From: Feifania hominis
Lineage (GTDB): Bacteria > Bacillota > Clostridia > Oscillospirales > Feifaniaceae
Assembly: GCF_014384765.1 (NCBI RefSeq)
Contig: NZ_JACRSP010000001.1
Location: 434,001 to 498,000, forward strand
DNA: 64,000 bases
Reading direction: 5' to 3'
Translations under genes and position numbers: made by a program
The notes under the pieces: generated by a model
What the model was told of the DNA's origin: nothing
Databases searched by the model: none
The model's input: only the letters and a program-made list of their open reading frames with translations
Part shown: in pieces, positions 35,043 through 43,657 of the stretch
How the letters are laid out: the number at the start of each line of letters is the position of its first letter
Numbering within the stretch: position 1 is the stretch's first letter

Positions 35043-35780
35043 TTGGAAAAGATCAGCTATAAGTTCGAGGTGTTTGAGGGGCCGCTTGACCTGCTGCTGC
35101 ACCTGATTGACAAAAACAAATTGAATATCTGTGACATTCCAATCGCCGATCTGCTCGAGCAGTATATGGAGTATGTCAACGCCTATCAGCAGATGGACCT
35201 TGACAACGTCAGCGAGTTTATGGTCATAGCCTCCGATCTGCTCTACATCAAATCGAAGATGCTTCTGCCGAAGAGCGAAGAGGAGATGGAGGAGGACCCG
35301 CGCGAGTCACTGGTCAACCTGCTTCTCGACTACAAAAAGTACAAGGAAATCTCGCTGCAGCTCGCTGAGAGCCGCGAGAAAATCGGGCTTCGGACCCTGG
35401 TGCGCGAACCGACGCCGATCACGTTTGACAATACATACCACAAGCACCACGACATAGGCGAGCTGCTCGCGGCCTACAAAAATGTGGCACGCAAGAGCGC
35501 GCGGCGAATTCCGCCGACCATTCGGTCTTTCTCCGGAATTGTCAGCACCCATGTGGTATCGGTCTTTTCACGTGTGCTCTATGTGCTGCGCACACTCAAG
35601 AAAAAGTCTCGCGTCGCCTATCGAAGTCTCTTTGCAAGCGACGATTCCCGCTCGGAGCGGGTTGCAACTTTTCTGGCTCTGCTCGAGCTGATCAAGTCCA
35701 AGCGCATCTGTGTGGAGGGCGAAGAGGAAAAGTTGGAAGTGATACTGACGCAGGGTGGGGAAACAAATGGACAAGTATGA
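35043..35780 (+). CDS. scpA: Segregation and condensation protein A
   Basis: ScpA is the kleisin subunit bridging the heads of the SMC complex, which compacts and segregates the chromosome. The 245-aa protein opens with MEKISYKFEVFEGPLDLLLHLI, a family signature, and ends in a winged helix. TTG 35043 is chosen because AAAGGA at 35028-35033 is 9 bp upstream; ATG 35034 abuts that site. It overlaps scpB by 14 bp, the usual coupled arrangement. Confidence 0.94.
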   Translation: MEKISYKFEVFEGPLDLLLHLIDKNKLNICDIPIADLLEQYMEYVNAYQQMDLDNVSEFMVIASDLLYIKSKMLLPKSEEEMEEDPRESLVNLLLDYKKYKEISLQLAESREKIGLRTLVREPTPITFDNTYHKHHDIGELLAAYKNVARKSARRIPPTIRSFSGIVSTHVVSVFSRVLYVLRTLKKKSRVAYRSLFASDDSRSERVATFLALLELIKSKRICVEGEEEKLEVILTQGGETNGQV

Positions 35781-36429
35781 GGCAAAGTGCATCATCGAGG
35801 GGATCCTGTTCGCCTCCGGCGAGCCGATTGAGCTCGAGCGCATTGCAAACGCCCTTGAGATGGATAAAAAAGAGGTGGACAAGCTCATTGGAGAGCTGAC
35901 GGACACCTACAACTTCGACCGGCGGGGCATCAAGATTTTAAAGCTTGAGACGGCCTATCAGATGGCGACCCGCCCCGAGTACATCGACTATATCCGCACG
36001 GCGCTCGACACGCGGCGCGATGCGTCGCTCTCCAAGGCGGCGCTTGAGGTGCTCGCGATTGCGGCCTACAACCAGCCCGTGACGCGCGGCTATATCGAAC
36101 AGGTACGCGGCGTGTCAAGCGATGTGGTCATCAATAACCTCATCGACAAGGGACTGCTGCGGGAGGTCGGGCGGCTCGATGTTCCGGGCAGACCTCGTGT
36201 CTTTGGCACAACGCCGGAGTTTCTTCGGGTGTTTGCGCTGTCATCGCTGCGGGATATGCCCGAATTTGAGCAGCAGGATCTCGAGCAGATGGATTTGCTT
36301 CTGCCCTCCGATGCCGCAAGCGAGCAGGAGCTCGAGCAGTACAAGCACACTCTTGCGGCGGCTTCCGAAGCACAGGAGGGCGGGGAGAATAGCCTGACTC
36401 GCCCCATGGCACAGGCGGGGCTTGACTGA
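35767..36429 (+). CDS. scpB: Segregation and condensation protein B
   Basis: ScpB dimerises through winged-helix domains and binds ScpA in the SMC-ScpAB complex. The 220-aa protein has two winged helices: N-terminal (about 5-80) and central (LEVLAIAAYNQPVTRGYIEQ and KGLLREVGRLDVPGRP). An acidic, Gln-rich tail follows. ATG 35767 is preferred over GTG 35755; AGGGTGGGG precedes it. Good length and motifs. Confidence 0.94.
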   Translation: MDKYEAKCIIEGILFASGEPIELERIANALEMDKKEVDKLIGELTDTYNFDRRGIKILKLETAYQMATRPEYIDYIRTALDTRRDASLSKAALEVLAIAAYNQPVTRGYIEQVRGVSSDVVINNLIDKGLLREVGRLDVPGRPRVFGTTPEFLRVFALSSLRDMPEFEQQDLEQMDLLLPSDAASEQELEQYKHTLAAASEAQEGGENSLTRPMAQAGLD

Positions 36430-36450
36430 GAGACGGGGAGGTGAGCGCGG

Positions 36451-37059
36451 TTGACGGCGCTGATTGTCATCGCAGTGATTGCGCTGCTGTTTGCGGCGCT
36501 GCTCAGTCTGCGCATTCGGGTTCGCATCCGCTATGACGGCACTCTCTTTGTCGGCGTGCAGATTCTCCGGTTTCGCATACCGATACTTCCGGCAGAGCAG
36601 GCGCCGAAGCAGGAGCAGCAGGCCGAAAACGAGGTGCAGCATGATGCCGAGCGAGAGCTTCAGGCGGTGGAAAAGGGAGCCTTAAGCGCGCGTGAGGTGC
36701 TTGAACTTATGCGTACCTTGGTGCCGGTGGCCTGGCGCGGGCTTGTCAAGAAGATTGTCTTTCCCGTTTTTCGCCTCTATATCAAAGTGGCGGCGGGTGA
36801 CGCCGCACAGGCGGCAATCCAGTTTGGAGGGCTGAACGCCCTGCTCTACCCCCTGGTGGCGCTGCTCGGCGAAACGTTCACGCTGCGCGAAAGGGATCTG
36901 CGCCTGAGCGTTGATTTTACAGCTTCACATTACCGGGTATATTTTGAAACCGAATTTTATCTGCGTATCTGGCGCATACTAGTCACAGCGCTGGTTATGC
37001 TGGTGAAATACTTAGCACTGAGAAGAAGACAAAAAAGACAAAGAGTAAAGGCGGTGTAA
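36451..37059 (+). CDS. DUF2953 family protein
   Basis: A 202-aa protein with one N-terminal membrane helix (about residues 3-20), a long middle region, a second hydrophobic segment near 175-192, and a very basic C terminus. This matches DUF2953, often found upstream of the sporulation gene gerW/ytfJ, as here (3 bp apart). It may be a sporulation-linked membrane protein; function is not established. The start is a TTG after a GGGGAGGTGAG site. Confidence 0.82.
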   Translation: MTALIVIAVIALLFAALLSLRIRVRIRYDGTLFVGVQILRFRIPILPAEQAPKQEQQAENEVQHDAERELQAVEKGALSAREVLELMRTLVPVAWRGLVKKIVFPVFRLYIKVAAGDAAQAAIQFGGLNALLYPLVALLGETFTLRERDLRLSVDFTASHYRVYFETEFYLRIWRILVTALVMLVKYLALRRRQKRQRVKAV

Positions 37060-37062
37060 TTT

Positions 37063-37464
37063 ATGTCTGAGCATCCCATTCAGGGCCTGATGTCCACGGC
37101 AATGAGCAACATCAAAGAGATGGTGGACGTCAACACCATCATCGGCGAGCCGATTATTGCGGCCGACGGTACCACCATTATCCCGGTTTCCAAGGTCAGC
37201 TTCGGCTTTGGTACCGGCGGCTCCGACTGGCCCCCGAAATCTCCGGCAGAGGCGGCGGGCGAGAAGGCGTTTGGCGGCGGCAGCGGCGCGGGCATCTCGA
37301 TCAACCCGATTGCATTTCTGGTGATCAACAACGGCTGTGTCAAACTGCTCCAGATCAACTCCAACACCTCGGCGGTCGACAGCATCATCTCCCTGGTTCC
37401 CGAGATGGTCGACAAGGTGTCGGGCATGGTCAAAAAGGAAAAGAAATCCCCCGTGGAAGAATAA
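37063..37464 (+). CDS. gerW: Spore germination protein GerW (YtfJ)
   Basis: GerW is a spore protein needed in Bacillus for response to L-alanine during germination. The 133-aa product has the family core (MVDVNTIIGEPI, DGTTIIPVSKVSFGFG, GGGSGAGISINPIAFLVI) and a conserved Gly-rich loop. It ends with a charged tail. It follows DUF2953 by 3 bp, with which it is likely cotranscribed, and is closed by a strong terminator. Presence supports an endospore-forming host. Confidence 0.93.
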   Translation: MSEHPIQGLMSTAMSNIKEMVDVNTIIGEPIIAADGTTIIPVSKVSFGFGTGGSDWPPKSPAEAAGEKAFGGGSGAGISINPIAFLVINNGCVKLLQINSNTSAVDSIISLVPEMVDKVSGMVKKEKKSPVEE

Positions 37465-37470
37465 GTTGCA

Positions 37471-37508
37471 AAAGACACCGGTCCCGTGACAGGGAGCCGG
37501 TGTCTTTT
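37471..37508 (+). terminator. Terminator after gerW
   Basis: A long stem with arms AAAGACACCGG and its complement, extended by an inner CCC/GGG pair, ends in TTTTTG eight bp after the gerW stop. Confidence 0.9.
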
Positions 37509-37522
37509 TGTCACCCAAACGG

Positions 37523-37553
37523 GCAAATAAAAGGCCCGGCCATCTCATATACT
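37523..37553 (+). promoter_or_regulatory. Possible sporulation-type promoter for the carboxypeptidase
   Basis: CATATACT at 37546-37553 resembles a SigE/SigK -10 element and GCAAATAA at 37523-37530 lies 15 bp upstream. No SigA pair is seen in this gap. Weak; offered because the gene product resembles the sporulation enzyme DacF and follows gerW. Confidence 0.3.
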
Positions 37554-37573
37554 GGCTTGTGAGGTGGTTGAAA

Positions 37574-38716
37574 ATGAGAAAAAAGTGGGCGGCGATGCTG
37601 CTGTGCGCCGTGTTGACAATTGGTCTGATGTCGGTGCCGGCCAATGCCGGACAGCAGGAGCCGCCGTCTCTTTCGGCCAAATCGGCCATTTTGATTGAGC
37701 CGTCGGGAGGGCTTGTGCTCTATGAGAAAGACGCGCAGCGCCGCATGCCGATGGCGAGCACGACCAAGATCATGACGGCGGTGCTGACGCTTGAAAATGC
37801 AAAACTCGTCGACGAGGTGACGGTCTCGGACATTGTCCGCACCAGCGAGGGGTCTGCCATGTATCTCAAGGTCGGCGAGAAGATCACGGTGCAGAATTTA
37901 CTCTATGGGCTGATGCTGGCCTCTGGCAACGACGCGGCGCTTGTCCTCGCGGAGCATGTGGGCGGCGACGTGGACGGATTTGTCAAAATGATGAACGACA
38001 AGGCGCGCGCGCTCGGTCTTCGAGATACCTCCTTTGAGACACCGTCCGGTCTGGACGGTGAAAACCACTACACGACGGCGGCGGACTTTGCAAAGCTCAC
38101 CGCCTATGCATTGGAAAACCCGGAGTTCTGTGAAATCGTCGGTACACAGAGCATCAAGGTTGTCACCGGGGAGATGACCCGCTATCTCAAAAATCACAAC
38201 CGACTTCTGAGTACCTATGAGGGGTGTATCGGCGTCAAGACCGGCTTTACCAAAAAGTCGGGGCGGTGCCTTGTGAGCGCGGCCGAGCGCGACGGCATCA
38301 CACTCATCGCCGTGACGCTCTCGGCGCCCGACGACTGGAACGACCACAAAAAGCTCTTTGACTACGGCTTCACACAGGTGGAGCGTGTCGATCTTCTGGA
38401 ACAGGTCGACGCAAGCTATACCGTGCGCGTGACCGGCGGGGTGAGAGAGAGCATCGAGGCGCGTGTGCCGCAGGAGTACATCACCGTCGTCAAAAAGGGA
38501 GAGGCGCAGAACTACCGCGCGGTGGTCGAGCTGCCGCGCTTTCTGTACGCACCGGTGGCCGCAGGTGACTGCGTGGGGAGGGTTGTCCTTTACAACGGGC
38601 AGCAGATCGTGCGCGAATTTGAATGTGTGGCAGCGCAGTCCTGCGAAATTCCGAAAAGCGGCTTTCAAAAATTTATTGATAAAATAAGGGATTTGTTGTT
38701 TAATATACTAGGATAA
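37574..38716 (+). CDS. D-alanyl-D-alanine carboxypeptidase (DacF-like, S11)
   Basis: A penicillin-binding DD-carboxypeptidase that trims the stem peptide of peptidoglycan. The signal peptide ends at about ANA-G (residue 25). Catalytic motifs are SxxK at Ser62-Lys65 (STTK), SxN at Ser117-Asn119 (SGN) and KTG at 222-224, followed by the C-terminal PBP5-type beta domain and an amphipathic tail (KFIDKIRDLLFNIL) that may anchor it to the membrane. 380 aa. ATG 37574 has an AGGTGG site; the longer open frame includes the preceding terminator. Confidence 0.94.
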   Translation: MRKKWAAMLLCAVLTIGLMSVPANAGQQEPPSLSAKSAILIEPSGGLVLYEKDAQRRMPMASTTKIMTAVLTLENAKLVDEVTVSDIVRTSEGSAMYLKVGEKITVQNLLYGLMLASGNDAALVLAEHVGGDVDGFVKMMNDKARALGLRDTSFETPSGLDGENHYTTAADFAKLTAYALENPEFCEIVGTQSIKVVTGEMTRYLKNHNRLLSTYEGCIGVKTGFTKKSGRCLVSAAERDGITLIAVTLSAPDDWNDHKKLFDYGFTQVERVDLLEQVDASYTVRVTGGVRESIEARVPQEYITVVKKGEAQNYRAVVELPRFLYAPVAAGDCVGRVVLYNGQQIVREFECVAAQSCEIPKSGFQKFIDKIRDLLFNILG

Positions 38717-38742
38717 GAGTAAACGTAAAAGGAAGTAGCGAA

Positions 38743-39462
38743 TTGGAGAAATTTGAAAGAGTCCAGAAATATATTGCATCCTGCGGCGTCTGTTCCCGCC
38801 GCGCGGCTGAGCAGCTCATTGTGGAGCGCCGGGTCAGGATCAACAACCAGATCGCCGTGCTGGGGGACAAAATTGTGCCGCGCAAGGACTTTGTGACCAT
38901 CGACGGCCACGAGGTTTTGCCTGAGAAAAAGGGGTACACCTATGTGATGCTCAACAAGCCCCGCGGCTATATTACCACCATGTCGGATGAGTACGACCGC
39001 AAGTGCGTAGTGGAGCTGCTGCGCGATGTGGGCGCTCGCGTGCTGCCGGTCGGCAGACTCGACAAGGAGTCGGAGGGCATGCTCCTTTTGACCGACGATG
39101 GTCAGCTCATCTACAAGCTGACCCATCCGAGCCATGACATTGAAAAACGCTATCTTGTCACGGTGCGCGGCGAGGTGAGCGGCGCTCAGCTTGAGACGCT
39201 CAATTCGCCCATACTTCTCGATGGGCGAATTTCGGACAGCTCAGAGATTGAGAAGTTGGAAAAGCGCTCCGACAGGACGGTGCTGCTCTTTGTGCTCAAG
39301 GAGGGGAGAAATCGCCAGATTCGCAAAATGTGTGAACAGGCGGGCCTTGAGGTGATGCGTCTGAAGAGAATCGCGATCGGCCCGCTCAAGCTCGCCGGGC
39401 TCAAGGCGGGCAAGTGGCGCTATCTGGAAAACGGGGAAATCAATCTGCTCAAGGCACTCTGA
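38743..39462 (+). CDS. rluB: RluB-type pseudouridine synthase
   Basis: A 239-aa RsuA/RluB/E/F family enzyme, most like RluB, which modifies 23S rRNA. An N-terminal S4 domain (about residues 3-60) precedes the catalytic domain with LPVGRLDKESEGMLLLTDDG, whose Asp is catalytic, and KEGRNRQIRKM near the end. Start TTG 38743 with an AAGGAAG site. In many Clostridia rluB lies downstream of scpB and a DacF-like gene, as here. Confidence 0.93.
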   Translation: MEKFERVQKYIASCGVCSRRAAEQLIVERRVRINNQIAVLGDKIVPRKDFVTIDGHEVLPEKKGYTYVMLNKPRGYITTMSDEYDRKCVVELLRDVGARVLPVGRLDKESEGMLLLTDDGQLIYKLTHPSHDIEKRYLVTVRGEVSGAQLETLNSPILLDGRISDSSEIEKLEKRSDRTVLLFVLKEGRNRQIRKMCEQAGLEVMRLKRIAIGPLKLAGLKAGKWRYLENGEINLLKAL

Positions 39463-39476
39463 GAGGTGGACAGGCT

Positions 39477-39830
39477 ATGCTGACAGTGAAAAAAATGGAG
39501 GATGGCTATCCGCCCGCCTACGGAATTTATGACGGCGGCGAGCTGAAAGCCAAAATGGAATTTCAATTTGACGGCGATGCGGTGAGGCTTCTTGGCATCA
39601 CGGAGCACGAGCCCGTGGCGGGACTCGGCACCTGTGACGCACTCACGCGCGCCGTGTGCAGCTTTGCGCTGAACGCGGGATTTCGCAGCGCCTACAGCGA
39701 AAACGAAGAGCTGTTTGATGAGCTCGGCGTCCTCGGCTTTGTCCGGCGCGGCGCAAGGACGGAGTTGCCCGATATGGAGGCGCTCTTCTCACACGGCTGT
39801 CACGCAAAGGAGGAGCACCATGGGAAATGA
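39477..39830 (+). CDS. Small protein of unknown function
   Basis: I do not recognise this 117-aa protein. It has an alpha/beta pattern (AVRLLGITEHEP, CDALTRAVCSFALNAGF, LFDELGVLGFVRRG) that could fit a small acetyltransferase-like (GNAT) or cofactor-binding fold, but no acetyl-CoA motif is clear. The C terminus has a His/Cys cluster (SHGCHAKEEHH). ATG 39477 follows GAGAGGTGG. It overlaps the RpiR regulator gene by 11 bp and follows rluB by 14 bp. Confidence 0.7.
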   Translation: MLTVKKMEDGYPPAYGIYDGGELKAKMEFQFDGDAVRLLGITEHEPVAGLGTCDALTRAVCSFALNAGFRSAYSENEELFDELGVLGFVRRGARTELPDMEALFSHGCHAKEEHHGK

Positions 39831-40689
39831 TCTGATCAAACGCCTGGAGAGCATGATGCCCAAGCTCTCAAAAAATCAGAAGATCATCGCCAAGTACATC
39901 ATCGATAACTTCGACAAGGCGGCGTTTATGACGGCGGCGAAGCTCGGCATGACCGTAGGGGTCAGCGAGTCGACCGTTGTTCGCTTTGCGGCCTTTCTGG
40001 GCTATACGGGCTACCCGCAGCTGCAGAGCGTGCTGCAGGAGTATCTGCGCTCGAAACTCACGCTCACCCAGCGCATGGAGGTCACGGATCTGAAACTCGG
40101 AAGCGCGGATGTGCTCTCCAAGGTGCTCAGCGCTGACATCGATAAAATCCGCATCACCCGCGAGGAGATCAACGTCAAGGACTTTGAGGAAGTAGTCGAT
40201 CTGATCACAGGCGCACGCAAGATTTACATTCTCGGCGTGCGCAGCGCATCGGCACTGGCCGGCTTTCTGGGATTTTACTTCAATTTGCTCTTTGACAACA
40301 GCCGCCTGATTCAGACCAACAGTGTCAGTGAGACCTTTGAGCAGATGCTGGGCGTCGGGGAGGGAGATGTGGTGATCGGCATCAGCTTCCCTCGCTATTC
40401 CAAGCGTGTGATTAAGGCGCTTCAGTTTGCGAGCGACCGGGGAGCGCAGGTGGTCGCCATCACCGACAGCATCTTCTCGCCGCTGGTCAAATCCGCGACC
40501 AAAACGCTGATTGCCCGCAGCGACATGGTGTCGTTTGTCGATTCGCTGGTGGCGCCGCTGAGCCTGATCAATGCCCTCATCGTGGCGGTCAGCCAGCGCC
40601 AGCGCAGCCGGATTGAGGCCACCTTTGATGAACTCGAGCGCATCTGGGACGAGTATGACGTCTATGAGAAGATGGGCAACAACTACTAG
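39820..40689 (+). CDS. RpiR/MurR-family transcriptional regulator
   Basis: A 289-aa regulator: an N-terminal HTH_6 domain (about 1-77, with VGVSESTVVRFAAFLGY as recognition region) and a C-terminal SIS sugar-phosphate-binding domain (about 120-260; YILGVRSASALAGFLG, GDVVIGISFPRYSKRV). Such proteins sense phosphosugars. ATG 39820 follows AGGAG. Neighbouring genes offer no obvious sugar pathway, so the target is unknown. The baiN-like gene follows after 11 bp. Confidence 0.92.
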   Translation: MGNDLIKRLESMMPKLSKNQKIIAKYIIDNFDKAAFMTAAKLGMTVGVSESTVVRFAAFLGYTGYPQLQSVLQEYLRSKLTLTQRMEVTDLKLGSADVLSKVLSADIDKIRITREEINVKDFEEVVDLITGARKIYILGVRSASALAGFLGFYFNLLFDNSRLIQTNSVSETFEQMLGVGEGDVVIGISFPRYSKRVIKALQFASDRGAQVVAITDSIFSPLVKSATKTLIARSDMVSFVDSLVAPLSLINALIVAVSQRQRSRIEATFDELERIWDEYDVYEKMGNNY

Positions 40690-40700
40690 GGAGTGTTCGC

Positions 40701-41948
40701 TTGCATAAGGTGATCGTCATCGGCGGGGGCCCCGCCGGTCTTATGGCGGCGGGTGCCGCCGCACAGCAGGGTCACGAAGTCTGCCTGCTGGAGAAAAACG
40801 ACGTTGTGGGGCGCAAGCTGCTCATCACGGGCAAGGGCCGCTGCAACGTCACAAACAACTGCGATCGGGATACGTTTCTCAAAAACATTCCGGTCAATGC
40901 GCGCTTTCTCTACAGTGCGCTGAGCCGCTTTTCGCCCGCCGATACCATGGCTTTCTTTGAAGAGCTCGGCGTCCCGCTCAAAACCGAGCGGGGCGCGCGT
41001 GTTTTTCCGCAGTCGGATCGCGCGGCAGACATCCGAAACGCGCTTCGCGCCTATGTCGAGTGGGCCGGGGCAGACATAAAAAAGGCCCAGGCGGCGCATC
41101 TCATTGTGCGCGACGGCCGAATCCGGGGCGTCGTGCTCAGCACAGGGGAAGAGCTCCCGGCCGACGATGTCATTGTCGCGACGGGCGGTCTCTCCTATCG
41201 GGAGACGGGCTCGACCGGAGACGGCTATGACTTTGCCCGGGAGGCCGGCCATGCGATTGTGCCGCCCAAGGCGTCGCTTGTGCCGCTGAATACGCTCGAG
41301 CATTACCCGGCCGACATGATGGGGCTGTCTCTGCGCAATGTTACGCTCCGGGTGATCGACGGCCGGAAGAACAGGGTGATCTTCGAGGAGCTCGGCGAGC
41401 TGCTCTTCACCCATTTCGGCGTATCGGGTCCGCTTGCGCTCAGTGCGAGTTCTCATATGCGCGAGATGGAAAACGGCCGTTACCGGCTTGTGATCGACTT
41501 GAAACCCGCGCTCGATTCTGATACACTGGACAGGCGAATTTTGCGTGATTTTGAGCTGTTTAAAAACCGAGAATTTCGCAACTGTCTTGTCAAACTTCTG
41601 CCCAGCAGTATGATTCCCGTTGTGGTAAAACTCTCGGGTATCGCGCCGGACAAACAGGCAAATGCCGTGACCAGGGCTGAGCGCAGAGCGCTCGTTGAGC
41701 TGATGAAAGCTTTTCCGCTCACGGTGAGTTCGTTTCGACCGATTGAGGAGGCCATTGTCACATCGGGCGGTATCGACGTCAGAGAACTCAACCCCAGCAC
41801 CATGGAGTCTAAGCTGGTGCGCGGGCTCTATTTCGCGGGTGAGGTTCTGGATGTCGACGGCTACACCGGCGGCTTCAATTTACAGATTGCGTTTTCGACC
41901 GGACGGCTCGCGGGCCGCAGCGTCAGAGAGGGGACACAGGATGAGTGA
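40701..41948 (+). CDS. HI0933/BaiN-family flavoprotein
   Basis: A 415-aa FAD-dependent oxidoreductase with the N-terminal dinucleotide site IGGGPAGLMAAG, the family segment GKGRCNVTNN, an internal ATGGLSYRETGSTGDGY motif and the C-terminal GEVLDVDGYTGGFNLQ motif. This family (HI0933, YhiN, BaiN) is widespread. BaiN reduces bile-acid intermediates in Clostridium scindens, but most members have no known substrate, and no bai genes are present, so I do not give that name. Start TTG 40701 with GGGAG upstream. It overlaps the hutP-like gene by 8 bp. Confidence 0.88.
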   Translation: MHKVIVIGGGPAGLMAAGAAAQQGHEVCLLEKNDVVGRKLLITGKGRCNVTNNCDRDTFLKNIPVNARFLYSALSRFSPADTMAFFEELGVPLKTERGARVFPQSDRAADIRNALRAYVEWAGADIKKAQAAHLIVRDGRIRGVVLSTGEELPADDVIVATGGLSYRETGSTGDGYDFAREAGHAIVPPKASLVPLNTLEHYPADMMGLSLRNVTLRVIDGRKNRVIFEELGELLFTHFGVSGPLALSASSHMREMENGRYRLVIDLKPALDSDTLDRRILRDFELFKNREFRNCLVKLLPSSMIPVVVKLSGIAPDKQANAVTRAERRALVELMKAFPLTVSSFRPIEEAIVTSGGIDVRELNPSTMESKLVRGLYFAGEVLDVDGYTGGFNLQIAFSTGRLAGRSVREGTQDE

Positions 41949-42354
41949 GATCGGCAGCAAAGATGTCGCGTGCATCGCGATCAAAATGGCGATCAGCAGC
42001 TCCCGCGAAGAGGAGCGCGCCATCAAGGAACAGGCGCTGACGGCCGGCTTTCGGGCGGCCGCAGCGGATTTCGGCGGCGAGTTCATTCCGTCGATCAACA
42101 AAATCATTGAGCGCGCGGTCGTGGCGGCCAAGCGTGAGGGCATCATCGCCGAGACCCATATGGAGGAGGGCGCCGCGGCCGGCGCTGCGAGAGAGGCCGT
42201 AGCCCAGATTATGAACAAGGCCATTGGCCTCAATGTGGGCGGCAAGATCGGCATTGCCCGCGCGGGGGAGCACATCAGCGTCGCTGTCTTCTTCGGAATT
42301 GGCCTGCTTCATCTCAATGAGGTCTCCATCGGAATCGGCCATCGGGTCATCTGA
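41941..42354 (+). CDS. HutP family RNA-binding protein
   Basis: A 137-aa HutP family protein. Bacillus HutP is a hexameric antiterminator that binds hut mRNA with L-histidine and Mg2+. Shared segments include an FIPSINKIIERAVVAAKREG helix, an EGAAAGAAREA stretch and a Gly-rich GLNVGGKIGIARAGEH core. There are no histidine-use genes here; it lies between the baiN-like gene and cmk. It may therefore regulate RNA elsewhere or respond to another ligand. ATG 41941 overlaps the preceding stop. Confidence 0.87.
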   Translation: MSEIGSKDVACIAIKMAISSSREEERAIKEQALTAGFRAAAADFGGEFIPSINKIIERAVVAAKREGIIAETHMEEGAAAGAAREAVAQIMNKAIGLNVGGKIGIARAGEHISVAVFFGIGLLHLNEVSIGIGHRVI

Positions 42355-42371
42355 ACAGGGAGGGAAATCAC

Positions 42372-43037
42372 ATGCCCATTAACATTGCCATTGACGGACC
42401 GTCGGGCGCAGGCAAGAGCACCATTGCAAAGCTGGTGGCGGCGGATCTGCACTTTACTTATATTGACACGGGCGCGATCTACCGGGCCATCGGTCTGTTC
42501 GCTCGACGCTGTGGTGCGGACCCGACAGACGGGGAGAAAGTCACGGCGCTGCTGCCGCGTATTCAAATTGCCCTGCGCCACGAGGATGGCGCGCAGCGGG
42601 TCTATCTCAACGGCGAAGACGTCTCGCAGGAGATTCGCGAGCACGAGATTTCAAAGTACGCTTCAAGCGTATCCGCCATCCCCGAGGTGCGGCAATTTCT
42701 GCTCGCTCTGCAGCGGGACATAGCGGCACGGCAGGACGTCATCATGGACGGGCGGGACATCGGCACCGTGGTGCTGCCGCACGCCGACATCAAGATCTTC
42801 CTGACAGCCTCTACGGAGGATCGTGCACGCCGCCGCTTTGAAGAGCTGCGTCAGAGGGGCCAGAGCGTGGACTTTGATCAGATTCTGCGCGACATTGCCG
42901 AGCGGGACTACAACGATTCCCACCGTGCGGTCGCTCCGCTGCGGGCGGCTGAGGACGCAGTCGTCATCGATACCACCGGAAACGAGCTGGAAAAATCAGT
43001 GGCGATCATCAAAAAAACCATCAAGGACAGGCTGTAA
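42372..43037 (+). CDS. cmk: Cytidylate kinase
   Basis: Cmk phosphorylates CMP and dCMP. The 221-aa protein has the P-loop GPSGAGKS (residues 9-16), the CMP-binding YIDTGAIYRAIG and the VIMDGRDIGTVVLPHA and TASTEDRARRRF segments. ATG 42372 follows a GGGAGGG site. Followed by plsC and ispH-S1, the common cmk-plsC-ispH order of Clostridia, with spacing of 2 bp and an overlap. Confidence 0.96.
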   Translation: MPINIAIDGPSGAGKSTIAKLVAADLHFTYIDTGAIYRAIGLFARRCGADPTDGEKVTALLPRIQIALRHEDGAQRVYLNGEDVSQEIREHEISKYASSVSAIPEVRQFLLALQRDIAARQDVIMDGRDIGTVVLPHADIKIFLTASTEDRARRRFEELRQRGQSVDFDQILRDIAERDYNDSHRAVAPLRAAEDAVVIDTTGNELEKSVAIIKKTIKDRL

Positions 43038-43039
43038 TC

Positions 43040-43657
43040 ATGTTTTATTCCTTTTTCAAGGCACTGCTGAAACCCTATTTTTACCTGGTCTACCGGATCA
43101 AAGCATTCTATGAGCACCCCTTTCCGAAAGAGGGGCCGGTGGTCGTCTGCGGCAAGCACATCTCCGGCTTTGATGGCCCGTTTGTGATCCTTGCGCTCAA
43201 GCGCCACGTGCGCTTTATGGCCAAGAGTGAACTCTACCGCAACCCGATTGTCGGCTGGTTTATCCGCAACATGGGTGCCTTTCCCATCGACCGTGGCCGC
43301 GCGGACATCACCGCGCTCAAAAAGGCCATCTCCATATTGAAAAACGGAGAAGTGCTCGGTATCTTTCCGGAGGGAACCCGGACCCATGAGAATGACAACG
43401 CGCTGGAGTTTAAAACCGGCGCGATCAATCTGGCTTTTAAGACCAGGGCAGTAATTGTGCCGTTTGGCATGTATGCCGAAGACTACCGCATCCGGCCGTG
43501 GCACAGAACCGAGATTCGCTTCGGCAGACCGATTACGACTCAGGAGCTTGGGATGACAAGCGGAAACAAGCAGGATTTGACCATGGCGACCGAGAAGCTC
43601 TCGGAGATCATCAAAAATCTGTCGGAGAAAAACTATGAGAAGCGTCAGACTTGCTGA
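43040..43657 (+). CDS. plsC: 1-acylglycerol-3-phosphate acyltransferase (PlsC-like)
   Basis: A 205-aa acyltransferase that adds the second acyl chain in phosphatidic acid synthesis. The catalytic HX4D motif is HISGFD, preceded by Lys rather than the commoner Asn. The FPEGTRT glycerol-phosphate motif and GAFPIDRGRAD are present. It has one N-terminal hydrophobic/aromatic segment that likely associates with the membrane. It overlaps ispH by 23 bp and follows cmk by 2 bp. Confidence 0.9.
   Translation: MFYSFFKALLKPYFYLVYRIKAFYEHPFPKEGPVVVCGKHISGFDGPFVILALKRHVRFMAKSELYRNPIVGWFIRNMGAFPIDRGRADITALKKAISILKNGEVLGIFPEGTRTHENDNALEFKTGAINLAFKTRAVIVPFGMYAEDYRIRPWHRTEIRFGRPITTQELGMTSGNKQDLTMATEKLSEIIKNLSEKNYEKRQTC

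Noticed and set aside
40701..41948. Bile-acid 7-dehydroxylation gene baiN
   Set aside because: The family is broad and no other bai gene is near; only the family resemblance is kept.
41941..42354. Histidine-use operon regulator in its usual context
   Set aside because: No hutH, hutU, hutI or hutG gene is present, so I keep only the family name.
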